Source: Ceratorhiza oryzae-sativae
Taxonomy: Eukaryota; Basidiomycota; Agaricomycetes; Cantharellales; Ceratobasidiaceae
DNA length: 64,000 nucleotides
Direction: 5' to 3'
Assembly: GCA_030998015.1 (NCBI GenBank)
Contig: JARWMV010000251.1
Location: 434,001-498,000 of the forward strand
The position numbers and the translations under genes were made by a program. The notes beneath the pieces were generated by a model. The model was not told the origin of the DNA. It made no database searches and saw nothing but the letters and a program-made list of their open reading frames with translations. Position 1 is the first letter of the stretch, and every line of letters begins with the position of its first letter. This document shows positions 10,186-19,722 of the stretch, piece by piece.

Positions 10186-13127
10186 CTCATGGTTGACTAT
10201 GGTTCTCCATTGTGTAGGAGCAGACCTAGCTACTTCAGCAATAATAGTAAGGTCATCCCAGTCTTCAACCATGTCAAGCAGTTTCTTTTTGCAAAGTGCA
10301 TACCGAACTGGAGTTTCTTTATTGTTGCCTGAATCCTTAAACCTGGCTGCCAAAGCTTTGTTCCTAGCCTTGGTAATCCAAGTGGGAGTCCAAAAGAAAC
10401 TAATTAAGCGAGCTCTCATCTGATTCCAATCTGTAGACATTCTAAGCCTTTGTTCCTCATTGAACTGATACCACCATTGTTTAGCATCTCCAGTAAACCT
10501 GAATGGGATAGTCAGGGTGAGTCTGTTGTTCTCATTTAAACCCATGGCTATATAACGACTGATTTGGTCTATCCATTCATATAGTTCATCTGGATCACCA
10601 TCATACTCTGGTATCACTTCAGGCTTCAATTTCATGTCTAGATGAGGTCGATTATTTTGGTTGTTATTGTTACCATTTCCTCCAGCTCCTCTAGGGCCTT
10701 CTGGGCCTGGTGGACCTGGTGGACCTTGTGGACCATCTCTTCCATCCCTGCCATCCCTTCCAGGGGGACCTTGGTCTCCTGGACGTCCTGGAGGGCCTTG
10801 AATCCAAGGATAAGGACCATTAGGAGGATTTCCAGGGGGCCCTGGAGGTCCAGGTGGTCCTGGTGGTCCTGGTAGTCCTTGTGGCCTAGGAGTATTGGGT
10901 GGAATAGGTGGAATGGGAGGAATATGAGGAATATGTCCTCCTCCTTGCTGAGGGTAACTTTGACCTACTGGAGGGTTAGGTGGCCCCTGTCCTCCTCCTG
11001 GAGGATTAGGTGGACCTGCACCTCCTCCTGAGAAATTCCTACCACTAGAGGCAGGAGGTCCAGTGGGAGGAGGTCCTGGTGGCCTCCTAGGTGGAGTAGA
11101 AGCCAGACCAGAGAATCCTGGTCCTAGATTAATCACAAAGGGTTGATAAGGATCAAACCTCTGAGTTCTAAATGTTTCAGCTTCAGTAGGTCTAGAGACT
11201 TGTGGCATATGTATGCTAGCATCAGCAGGTAATTGTGACTGAGGTACTAATGGCTGGAAACCTAATAAGGTATTCCCTTCAGGGCTATAAACTGGCATCT
11301 TTGAAGGATCTCCAGTCATAGTTACAGAAGGTCCAGTAGGCTCTCTAAAACCTTCAGCCCTATGATCTTCTGTAGGCCTACCTGCTTCAGCATCTGAAGT
11401 TCTATTAGAACTCCTATGCCTAGGTCTCCTAGCTTCTTCCTCAGAAGAGTCTTCTTCACTAGTAGTAACAATAAGGGGAACAGCTCCCTGAGGAACAGTC
11501 CCAGAGTCATCCCTTACTGGCCTAGAAGGGGTTATTGGCTCCCTAGGTGGGTAAGGAGATGCTGGTCTTCCAGTATACTGTTCATGAGGTGGAAACTCTT
11601 CCTCAATAGTGACTGCATGACCTTTGCTAAGTCGACCCCTAAAAGGTTCCTTCCTAATAGCATTGTCAAAAGATTGACAAGGTCTAGCAGGTTTACTTAC
11701 CAAGGGAGAGTCCTGGTCCTGATCAGTATCATCCTCATTTACTTCTCCAATAGTGGGTAAAGCTGAAGGACCAGCTTCAGTCACTTGAGCAGGAGGTAAT
11801 AGAGGTTCTAGCACTCTTCCTGATTGCCTAGGACCTACTCCTATGCGTCTAGGATAGTCTTTCTCTACAGGAGTAAATGAAGTTCCTAGATAACTCTCCA
11901 AGTAGGTAGAAGGTCCTCTAACTCCCAGAATGCGAGTAGCTTCTATTTGAGAAACTGATTCTGGAGTAAATAGAGCTTGTAGTCTCTTCTCACTTGGAGT
12001 CCTTATAGGAGTAATTGCACCTAAAGCTTCTGGTCTAGCTGGAGAACTAGTTACAGGGCCAATGAAGCTTCTTCCTTGAGCCATAGCTGAAGTAGATGCA
12101 AATCCAGAAGGTTGAATTGCAGTCATGGTAGTATCCTCAGCAGAATCATCTGCTATCCTTGTGATATCTTCCACTTCCTGCTCTTCTATTTGAACTAGCT
12201 CCTCTCCACCACTCACTGGCTCATCTGGATCCTCCTGAACTTCTAGAGGTTTGAATTCTAGATGACCAGTAGGAGATCTAATTGAGTCAATAGAGTGCTT
12301 AGGATGAGGGGCTGGAGCATATTCTGGAGTCTTGGATCTACTCTCAGAATTTTCCCACATTATTTCATTGAGCTCCCTTTGCTTCCCTTTACCAAGGTCT
12401 TGCATAGCTTGGTGTTCAATAAAGAGGTAAGCCAAAAAGCGCTCAACTTCATCCCTGAATAATACACAAGCAACTTCATGCTGTTTCTTACTGAAAGCAA
12501 AATGCTTCCTAGTTTCAGGGAATGCAGGAACATCTGGGTGAGGTATAGGATGCCTGCTCCTAACAGGGAGCAGTTGGGACTTAAAAGCAGAGAGCTTAGT
12601 CCTAAAACTCCTATGCCTGTTCAAGTCAATGAACATGACAGGTTCTCCAGATGCAGACCAAGACCATTCTGGCCTAAATGTACATAAATAATCCAATTCT
12701 TGTAAGAGATCCTTGAAGAATTCTCTACACCCAATAGATGGATATTTAATGTGCATTACATGGGGATGAGGACGTTCATATATCTTCCTACCTACTGCTC
12801 TAACTAACCTTCTCCTCTCTGCTATCTCTGGATGCATCCTTGTTAGGTTTGTCATCCTAGTAGCAGCAGGTTGGTAAGTCAGATGCCTTTGCTCTCTAGG
12901 AGTAAGAGCAATATATGAACTAGATCCATTAGGAGGGATGGGCAAATATTGTTCATAATCTACAGTATCTGGTGATGATAACTATAGTCTGATTGTACAT
13001 GCCTACCTCCTGCATCACTTCCTACCATTGAATCTGATGCATAAGGATCTTCAGGTGGTAATGGATGGTGAGTACTGTCCCAAAAACTTCCAGGGACATG
13101 CACAGACATATTTGAAGTACTGGCCAT
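10186..13127 (-). pseudogene. Gypsy Gag N-terminal and central part with collagen-like Gly-X-Y repeats
   Basis: The main frame covers about 10147-12945. The natural start is probably the ATG of MASTSNMSVHVPG near 13127, because the frame ending at 12960 leads into this one after a single-base phase change near 12965; that suggests a frameshift. The N-terminal half has the conserved MTNLTRMHPEIAE and HIKYPSIG blocks. Residues encoded at about 10670-11090 are glycine/proline rich and include perfect collagen triplets ([13 protein letters not shown] and [11 protein letters not shown]). Next comes a conserved Gag core (PEYDGDPDELYEWI, FTGDAKQWWYQF). The frame is interrupted by the solo LTR after the TQWRTIVNH codons. 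Confidence 0.8.
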
Positions 13128-13161
13128 AACAGTTCTTCTCCAATTCAAGATGAATTTGTAC

Positions 13162-13648
13162 TTAGGAATAATTTTCAAAATATGTTTCAGTTACAAATTG
13201 ATAAATGGCTTGATAAACTGTATCCCAGTAGCTGGTATGGGGTGACCAGAAAGACCTAATAAATGTGTGTTGAACTTTTATTGGTTGTGGTTGATCAGGA
13301 AGATGTTGAATATAGACTTCAAATTCAAGTCCAGCACTTAGAGCACTTGATACTGAATTTATTGGAATATATGGCCTATAATTCCTAAAGGTAAATGTCA
13401 GAGTAATATGTGGGGGTGGACCACCACTACTACTATAACCTAAAACAGTAATTGTAGGGTTTGGGGCTTGAATCCAGACAGGATCTATCTCAAGAGCCCA
13501 AGATATGTTGTTGTATTCTGTGGTAAGAAAGGTATTTCTATACACAGAGTGGTCAAAATTGAGAAATTCCGTTTTGGGCAATAGATTGACCAAAAATGGC
13601 AATGTTAGTTGATAGTTACTTGATGTAAGGACCTGGGTCGCTTCACCA
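13162..13648 (-). CDS. Unrecognised extra ORF between primer binding site and gag
   Basis: A frame of about 160 codons is open from the LTR edge, through the primer binding site, to a stop at 13162. It has no ATG near its beginning; the first good part reads LPFLVNLLPKTEFLNF. The product is rich in aromatic and polar residues and has beta-strand-like alternation (HITLTFTFRNYRPYIPI). I see no known Gag, zinc-finger or enzyme motif. It precedes gag on the same strand and ends about 35 bases upstream of the MASTSN start. It could be the true Gag N-terminus or an accessory ORF. Confidence 0.5.
13632..13648 (-). promoter_or_regulatory. Candidate tRNA primer binding site of inner Gypsy element
   Basis: On the minus strand the LTR end is followed, after one base, by TGGTGAAGCGACCCAGG. 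Its complement ends in CCA and can be read as a tRNA acceptor strand, discriminator and T-stem, as expected for reverse transcription priming. The tRNA identity was not determined. Confidence 0.6.
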
Positions 13649-13649
13649 A

Positions 13650-14956
13650 TGTTACGGGTCAGGGTACACTTGAATATCTAGAGCTTAAGCAAATGTAGAT
13701 ATGTTAGTATACACTAATTGTACTCAATACTTCTTAGACTAGAGTAAGAAGGCTCAAAGTAGTTGCAATGCAATCAAGTAACACTCAAGGTAGTCTTAAT
13801 CTTTCACAGTGTAAACTGACTAATTTATAGGTATAAAGAGCAAGACTACTATGGTCAGGTTCCCTTAGATATCTTAAATGTAGTTCAGCCCTAGTCGCTT
13901 GGACTAACTGATACTAATCTTAATACTAGCTTAAGCGATAGCTTATAGGATAGATGGTGGGCTGCCTAATGCGTGTACTTCCTCAGCTACAGGTACTTAG
14001 ATTTCCTCTAATAGCTGGTACTTAATGTCACGCTCAATCAGGCAATATTGTATCCTTATATATCTCTGTATATAAGATACAATGACTCAGACAGTATATA
14101 ACTAATATGGTACTTTATTCCTCAGTACTAGTTATATAAGAAATCACACACAGACAAGAGAAATAGAAAGAGAAAAAGAAACCAATAACCGGTCTGGGTT
14201 GAGTAGTGAAGGGAGGTGGTCTGGAAGGGCCTCAGAGGAGGTCCTTTTATACCCTGAGGAGGGCATTCCAGAGCCAAATAGATACATGCATGCCAGTGCG
14301 ATCATCAAAAGAGGGTACTGCTATACTTGGGGTACACCCTAGCCCAGTATAGGATAAAAGAGTAAAGACAGGGTGTGGATCGAAGGCATTGATGCATCTG
14401 AGACCTGCTATTGGCTTGTAGATCATATTATCATAGTATATACATGTAATGAATGGAGGCTACATCTCAGTGAGTCATAAAGTGAGTCAGAGAAGCTTCT
14501 GGATCAATTTGGGAAGCTCTCCTGACTCACTGGAGTCATTAGATCTTGATTGATGGTCCAGTAAGATTCTAATGATCTTCGGGCCATTCCGGCGCAAGGA
14601 TCCGGTGGATCGCGACGATCTTCGGGCAGCAGATACCGCCGAAGATTGGCTATCGATAGAGCACAAGATCGCTTTGATAGCGTAAGCGGTTGCCAAGATA
14701 TGAGTGGTGCGATGTTGTAATCAATATCTCCTGATAAGAGGAAATATCGCAACCTCTGTATCTCTCTGAGATCTTATCGTAAAAACTTAATAAAATATGC
14801 GTTGGAGAGCGGGAAATTTGTACTATTTAATGGAATGGAAAATAGTACAATTCAGAGCGCATACAAATTCAAGTATTTCACAATTTAATTACAGAGGCAT
14901 CGCTTGAGGTTGGCAGAGCAGACTAAAATAATAGAAAATGTTAGTGATCCATAACA
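13650..14956 (-). repeat. 5' LTR of inner Gypsy element (1.3 kb)
   Basis: The plus-strand reading begins TGTTACGGGTCAGGG and ends GATCCATAACA, giving TG...CA termini. The distal 930 bp (14026-14956) is the reverse complement of 2882-3820, and the proximal 260 bp is the reverse complement of 17757-18001, so three copies support the boundaries. The primer binding site is adjacent on the gag side. It retains CpG in its right third (14580-14700), unlike the matching part of the outer copy. Confidence 0.85.
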
Positions 14957-15069
14957 CAGCCCCTCATCTTAAGCATACTATTGACTCAATTAGATCTCCT
15001 ACTGGTTGTCTAGAATTCAAACCTCTAGAAGTTCAGGAGGATCCAGATGAGCCAGTGAGTGGTGGAGAG
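14957..15069 (+). pseudogene. Second gag fragment of outer Gypsy element
   Basis: The frame resumes with CAGCC (right target duplication) and reads SPTG, LEFKPLEVQEDPDEPVSGGE, matching Gag encoded at about 12200-12310. It is cut at GGAGAG by the inverted LTR that starts at 15070. Confidence 0.8.
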
Positions 15070-15646
15070 TGTCGTGACCCTCTGGAGGCTCCCTTGTGGA
15101 GCACTTAAGTAGTGGCTGCATTGACGGTTTGGTATTTATGCAGTTTGTATTGAGCGTTCTAGTTACAGTGTTTGCTATGGTCTATGGTGGTTGACAAGAT
15201 AAAGCAAGCTGAGGCGTCCAGTCTTGCTTTATCCTCCTTATATATGCCTGTGGCTGCGGTGGCTGCGGACATATTATCTAAGCACACTCTGCAGTAGGTG
15301 TAGGTTATGTACAGTACTATGGGTAAGGTAATTGTTTGTCTTAAGTTTGTGCGGCTCCGAATCTTATAGAGCCGCGCAAGGTCTGAGGGTTGTGTGACTT
15401 TTGGACTTAAGCACCCAGCGCTTAATCGTTGGGTAAGCGCCGAGATCACGTGACAACTCGCTCCTCGCTCCAGGTAACATGGGAGAGAAACACTGGAGCA
15501 AGTTCAGGGTAACCACTGGCGCTTAGTCGTTGGGTAAGCGCCAAGATCACGTGATCCTGTTTATGGTTTGTTCCGCTTTGGGAAAAATGCCATAAATCTG
15601 TACAATATTCGGTTGTTAGGTTATGTCCGCTAGGCGGGTCATAACA
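15070..15646 (-). repeat. LTR of the TGTTATGACC family, inverted; left side of the Rep block
   Basis: Plus-strand termini are TGTCGTGACC and GGTCATAACA; the 577-bp unit is the reverse complement of the LTRs at 9629 and 17088. No target duplication: the left flank is gag (gagag), the right flank ttatc. Read on the minus strand, the LTR is immediately preceded by a purine run (15647-15661), as for a 3' LTR. Confidence 0.85.
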
Positions 15647-15661
15647 TTATCCCCCCCTTTG
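15647..15661 (-). promoter_or_regulatory. Candidate polypurine tract
   Basis: Minus-strand AAAGGGGGGGATAA lies directly upstream of the LTR start TGTTATGACC, the usual place for plus-strand priming in LTR retrotransposons. It implies that the DNA to its right was once internal to a TGTTATGACC-family element. Confidence 0.5.
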
Positions 15662-15714
15662 GACATGTCTTGGGGGATCTTGAGGCATGTTTCTTTTCTG
15701 GGTTCTAAAAGTTT

Positions 15715-15845
15715 GTAAAAGGTATCTCATATATTGAGGAGGTTAAGGGCGCTGGACTCAAACCAACAACCTTCTGTTCAATGTGTAATTGCTCAGCTAG
15801 GAGATGATGAGTCAGGCTAGACCCCTTAACCTCTATGCTACATGA
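15715..15845 (-). repeat. tRNA-like/SINE-like unit with A- and B-box matches
   Basis: The minus strand has an A-box-like TAGCATAGAGG (15830-15840) and a B-box-like GGTTTGAGTCC (15754-15764) inside a T-arm-like GTTGGTTTGAGTCCAGC. A perfect 9-bp stem, GGTTAAGGG with CCCTTAACC (15741-15749 and 15823-15831), encloses them, and a TTTT run follows near 15718-15722. The spacing is too long and the arms too poor for an ordinary tRNA. It may be a decayed tRNA gene, an intron-bearing tRNA relic or a SINE head. Confidence 0.35.
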
Positions 15846-15943
15846 GATTACTTTTTCCTTGCTTATTTCCTTGTTTAAGCTTACTTCTCGACACATGGTC
15901 TGAGAATAAAACAGCTTATACAAAGATAATTCATTTTTATTCT

Positions 15944-17087
15944 TTAAGGAAAAACAAAAAATGGCTTCCCTCCTGAGTATACCCAGTCTATGTTTTTGGA
16001 TACCCATAGGTCCCCTTCTTCCCCCTCTATGTCCGTCCAACACTTCATTATGGCCGACCGGCTATTCCCCAGCATCACCGTCGGTCGTACCTTCATTGAC
16101 TTCACATGAGCATATCTGCCTGTGAAGTCTGCCTTGTATTGGCTCAGGGCTTTGAGTGAGTACTTCCCGTTTGACTGGACCATGTCATCCAGGATCCAGA
16201 TGTCGGCGTCCTCTGACAGATTCCCCACGTTCCAGACATTGCACATCCGGCTATGGGAGCCCTTGGATCGCGCATACGCCGTCTTCCCAGTTCCTGTTTC
16301 ACCTTCGATCACCAGGATGCAATGGCGCACACCCCTCCCTCTCTTCTCAGCCTCTTCCACAAACCATCGGTCCGCCCTGTCAATGTGCGCCTGGTCTTCT
16401 GGGGCTTCCAACTCCACCGGGATTGCAGGCATGCATCCCCGGTCCTCCTTATACGTGTACTCAGCATATGCTCATACTGAGTTCCACGTTGTCACCATCT
16501 GGAGGGGGCGCAGGTGCTTGAATGCCTGGTAGTACTCTTTTTTTGTCACCAAGGCAACAATCTCCGCCCTGTCCTCCAGGTCCGCCTCCGCCCTCGACCT
16601 TTTCCTGCCCTTTCCCTTCACCAGGATTTCCTCCAACCTTTCCGAGGTCAGGTCCCCCGCCATCAGCTCCTCTACCTCCTCGCCGTTAGCTCCGACGTCC
16701 TTCCAGAGGTAGTTGAAAGCCTCCCTTGCAGGGTTGCCTCCTGGTCCATCCTTGAGGTCCTTCGGCAGGATGTTGGGGTGTTGCCCCTCGAAGTCCCAGA
16801 ACCAGGAGTTCTGGGTGTTCCAGCCGCCCTTCTGCTCCTGACTGATGGAGAGGGCATGGACATGGAGGGGCTGGGCCGGGTCGTAGTTTGGTTCCTCGGG
16901 GTTGTGGCATTCCACCACCGCCAAAGTTGCCCAATGATTTGGCCGTTGGCGGCAGAACACCTCGTATCGGGCGACGAGCCCACTTGAGGGCTGATCGCAT
17001 AGCTTCGACCAGGTCAGCAGCACCGCCCTGGTCTGGACGTGGAACCGAGGGGCCGGCGCAGTTTCGGTCAGCTCTTCGGACCCTCGA
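15944..17087 (-). pseudogene. CRESS-DNA virus-type replication protein (Rep) relic: HUH endonuclease plus SF3 helicase
   Basis: Two frames, 17087-16472 and 16432-15944, lie in the same phase and are separated by one in-frame TGA (about 16472-16474) in otherwise open sequence. The N-terminal part has the Rep order of motifs: LLTWSK (motif I), HVHALSIS (HUH metal-binding motif II) and YLWK (motif III, catalytic Tyr and Lys). The C-terminal part is a superfamily 3 helicase with Walker A GETGTGKT, Walker B WILDDM and motif C VMLGN. Rep nicks the viral origin and unwinds DNA during rolling-circle replication. The start is missing: the frame runs without ATG into an LTR at 17088. GC content and CpG are much higher than in neighbouring repeats. 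No capsid gene or origin nonanucleotide was seen. Broken and presumably non-functional; relationship to geminivirus- or genomovirus-like families is inference. Confidence 0.85.
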
Positions 17088-17756
17088 TGTTATGACCTGT
17101 CAAACGGACATAACAAAACAACCAAATATTTCTACAGATTTATGGCATTTTTCCTAAGCGAAACAAGCCATAAACAAGGTCACGTGACCTCGGCGCTTAG
17201 CCGGCGCTTACGGTGGTTACCCTGAACTCGCTCCAGCATTTCTCTCCATTGTTACTTGGAGCGAGGAGCAAGTTGTCACGTGATCTTGGCGCTTACAGAA
17301 GGGTCACGTGACCTCAGTGCTTACGGTTGTTACCCTGAACTCGCTCCAGCATTTCTCTCCCATGTTACTTGGAGCGAGGAGCAAGTTGTCACATGATCTT
17401 GGCGCTTACAGAAGGGTCACGTGACCTCAGCGCCTACCCCTCGGACCTTGCGCGGCTCTATAAGATTCGGAGCCACACAAACTTAAGACAAACAATTACC
17501 TAACCCGTAGTACTGTACATAACCTACACCTACTGCAGAGTGTGCTTAGATCATACGTCCGCAGCCACCGCAGCCACAGGTATATATAAGGAGGATAAAG
17601 CAAGACTGGATGCCTCAGCTTGCTTTATCTTGTCAACCACCATAGACCATAGCAAACACTGTAACTAGAACGCTAAATACATACTGCATAGCACCAAACC
17701 GTAAACGCAGCCACTACTTAAGTGCTCCACAAGGGAGCCTCCAGAGGGTCACGACA
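17088..17756 (+). repeat. LTR of the TGTTATGACC family with internal tandem duplication; right side of the Rep block
   Basis: Starts TGTTATGACCTGTC and ends GGTCACGACA. At 669 bp it is about 110 bp longer than the copy at 9629 because a block running from GTGATCTTGGCGC through GAGCAAGTTGTCAC occurs twice. Flanks ctcga and ctagg do not match. The left flank is Rep sequence and the right flank is Gypsy LTR. It keeps most CpG sites (CACGTGACCTCGGCGC), unlike the copy at 19157. Confidence 0.85.
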
Positions 17757-18001
17757 CTAGGGCTGAACTACATTTAAGATATCTAAGGGAACCTGACCAT
17801 AGTAGTCTTGCTGTTTATACCTATAAATTAGTCAGTTTACACTGTGAAAGATTAAGACTACCTTGAGTGTTACTTGATTGCATTGCAACTACTTTGAGCC
17901 TTCTTACTCTAGTCTAAGAAGTATTGAGTATGATTAGTGTATACTAACATATCTACATTTGCTTAAGCTCTAGGTATTTGAGTGTACCCTGGCCCATAAC
18001 A
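17757..18001 (+). repeat. 3' LTR tail of outer Gypsy element
   Basis: The segment is the reverse complement, with transitions, of 13650-13911 (CTAGGGCTGAACTAC to GGCCCATAACA). The end at CATAACA marks the outer element's right terminus, directly against integrase sequence of the second Gypsy family. Confidence 0.75.
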
Positions 18002-18594
18002 ACATGAGTTGCATGCCTGTATGTATTTTACAATGGACTGTTTCATTCCAGACCAGTAGTAGTCCTGGGAGACCAGGTCTAGGGTCCTGAATGCCCTGGG
18101 TGCCCTGCTGCAGGATTGTCATGCTGGCTTTCTATGACAGCTTGCCTGATTTCCAACTTGTTTGGTACATATATGCAGTTGTGGTAGTACAACAAGTTGT
18201 TATCTAAGCACCACCCTTTAACTGGTATGTTTTCCTCTAGGGTCTTCAGGATCTTCTCAATTGATTTGTCATCAGGTAGTGTGTCCCTTATCATGTCATT
18301 TAGGCTATAGTCTGTCAGAATTGATGAGATGAAAAGTTCAGGCCTGATAAGCAGTGGAACTTCACTCCCCTCTTTAGCTGCTTGTTCCTGCAGTTCTTCC
18401 TGACAAGAGAGGATGTCTGCTTTGCCATTTTGAGCCCCTGACCTATATCTGATCCTATAATTGTGGTCAGCTAATAAGCCAATCCATCATGCCTGCCTAC
18501 AGTTCAGATCCCTTTTTGTTTGGAAATATTCCAGGTTCTGGTGATCCGTAAGTATCTAAATAGGGATGTCTGAACCTTCAAGTAGGTGATGCCA
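18002..18594 (-). pseudogene. Integrase N-terminal zinc-binding part of second Gypsy element
   Basis: The minus strand reads LLYYHNCIYVPNKLEIRQAV and HDNPAAGHPG, the typical integrase H2C2 beginning, then a frame with YYWSGMKQSIVKYI and CNSC. The HHCC residues needed for zinc binding are visible, but the frame has interruptions and ends where the outer element's LTR starts. Confidence 0.7.
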
Positions 18595-19156
18595 TTACTT
18601 GAATGCCCTTATCATTGCAAGCAACTCCTTGTCATGGATATCATAGTTGCACTCTGCTGGTGACAGGGTCTTGGAATAGAAGGCTACCAGCTGCATTTTG
18701 CCATACTTGCCAATCTGGTTCAGTATGACACCAGTGGCATAATCGGATGCATCACATTCCAGTATAAATTCTTTCATTACATCAGGTTGGATGAGTATAG
18801 GCAATTTCATGAGAGCTTGTTTTAGAACGTTAAATGAGCTTTCCTTGTTTTGACCCCACCACCATGGGTTTTCTTCCTGCAGTAATTGGTAGAGCAGAAA
18901 CTCCCTTCCTGCAAAATCTCCAATGAACTGGCAGTAGAAGTTTACAAAGCCAAGGAATTCCTGAACACCTTTCATGGATTTGGGTGTTGCCCAGTTCACC
19001 ACTTCCATGATTTTTGCTGCATTGGGGCTTACTCCCTTGCCATTAGTGATTAAACCAAGATATTCCACTTCTGAGGCATCAAATACACATTTGGACAGGT
19101 TGCAGTACAGTTTGTGGAGCCTGAGTTGGCAAAGTACTTCTTAGCATGGTCCTCAG
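18595..19156 (-). pseudogene. RT C-terminus and RNase H part of second Gypsy element
   Basis: The frame contains EYLGLITNGKGVSPNAAKI, FLGFVNFYCQFIGDF (RT thumb/connection) and the RNase H motif ECDASDYATG, followed by AECNYDIHDKELLAM. It is cut on its upstream side by the solo LTR at 19157. Confidence 0.75.
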
Positions 19157-19722
19157 TGTTATGACCTGTCAAACAGACATAACAGAGTAACTGAATATTT
19201 TATGGATTTATGGTCCTTTTCCTAAGTGGAACAAGCCATAAACAAGGTCACATGACCTTGGTGCTTAACCAGTGCTTATGGTGGTTACCCTGAACTTGCT
19301 CCAGCATTTCTCTCCCTTGTTACTTGGAGCAAGGAGCAAGTTGTCACATGACCTTGGTGCTTAACTGGCACTTATGGCAGGATCACATGACCTCAGCACT
19401 TACCCCTTGGACCTCATGCAGCTCTATAAGATTTGGAGCTGCACAAACTTAAGATAAACAATTACCTAACCCACAGTACTATATATAACCTGTACCTACT
19501 GCAGATTGTGCTTAAATAATACATCTGCAGCCACTGCAGCCACAGGCATATATAAGAAGGATAAAGCAAGACTGGACACCTCAGCTTGCTTTATCTTGTC
19601 AACCACCATAGACCATAGCAAACACTGTAACTAGAACACTTAATACATACCACATAACACCAAACTGTCAATGCAGCCACTACTTAAGTGCTTCACAAGG
19701 AAGCATCCAGAGGGTCACAACA
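19157..19722 (+). repeat. Solo LTR (TGTTATGACC family), CpG-depleted, 5-bp TSD ctcag
   Basis: The 566-bp unit begins TGTTATGACCTGTC and ends GGTCACAACA. Perfect CTCAG repeats flank it (19152-19156 and 19723-19727), and it interrupts the RT frame. Compared with 17088-17756, most CpG sites are TpG or CpA (CACATGACCTTGGTGC against CACGTGACCTCGGCGC). Confidence 0.9.

Larger units (their letters stand above)
4376..14956 (-). mobile_element. Inner Gypsy (Ty3-type) retrotransposon, minus orientation, nested in outer gag
   Basis: The element starts TGTTACGGGTCAGGG (4376) and ends GATCCATAACA (14956), with perfect CAGCC duplications at 4371-4375 and 14957-14961; removing the element and one CAGCC restores the gag sequence seen in the other copy. 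On the minus strand the order is LTR, primer binding site, extra ORF, gag, nucleocapsid, protease-RT-RNase H. Integrase and nearly all of the 3' LTR are missing, replaced by a 1.4-kb segment at 4453-5879. A solo LTR at 9629-10185 splits gag from nucleocapsid. It cannot be autonomous. Confidence 0.85.
2882..18001 (+). mobile_element. Outer Gypsy (Ty3-type) element, plus orientation, deleted and interrupted
   Basis: Pieces of one plus-strand Gypsy copy can be followed across the window: a 5' LTR part (2882-3820), a gag part (3821-4375), the rest of that gag frame (14957-15069) and an LTR tail (17757-18001). The inner copy at 4376-14956 splits the gag. Between 15070 and 17756 the remaining gag and all pol are replaced by two LTRs of another family enclosing a viral-type Rep relic. 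The right end abuts integrase sequence of a second Gypsy family. Flanking pentamers (cttgg, acatg) do not match, so the ends have been rearranged. Confidence 0.65.

Noticed and set aside
10642..10875. Trp/Ser-rich plus-strand frame
   Set aside because: It is the complement of the collagen-like Gag repeat.
16122..16987. Long plus-strand frames opposite the Rep relic
   Set aside because: They are antisense shadows of a GC-rich coding region; the minus strand carries all the recognisable motifs.
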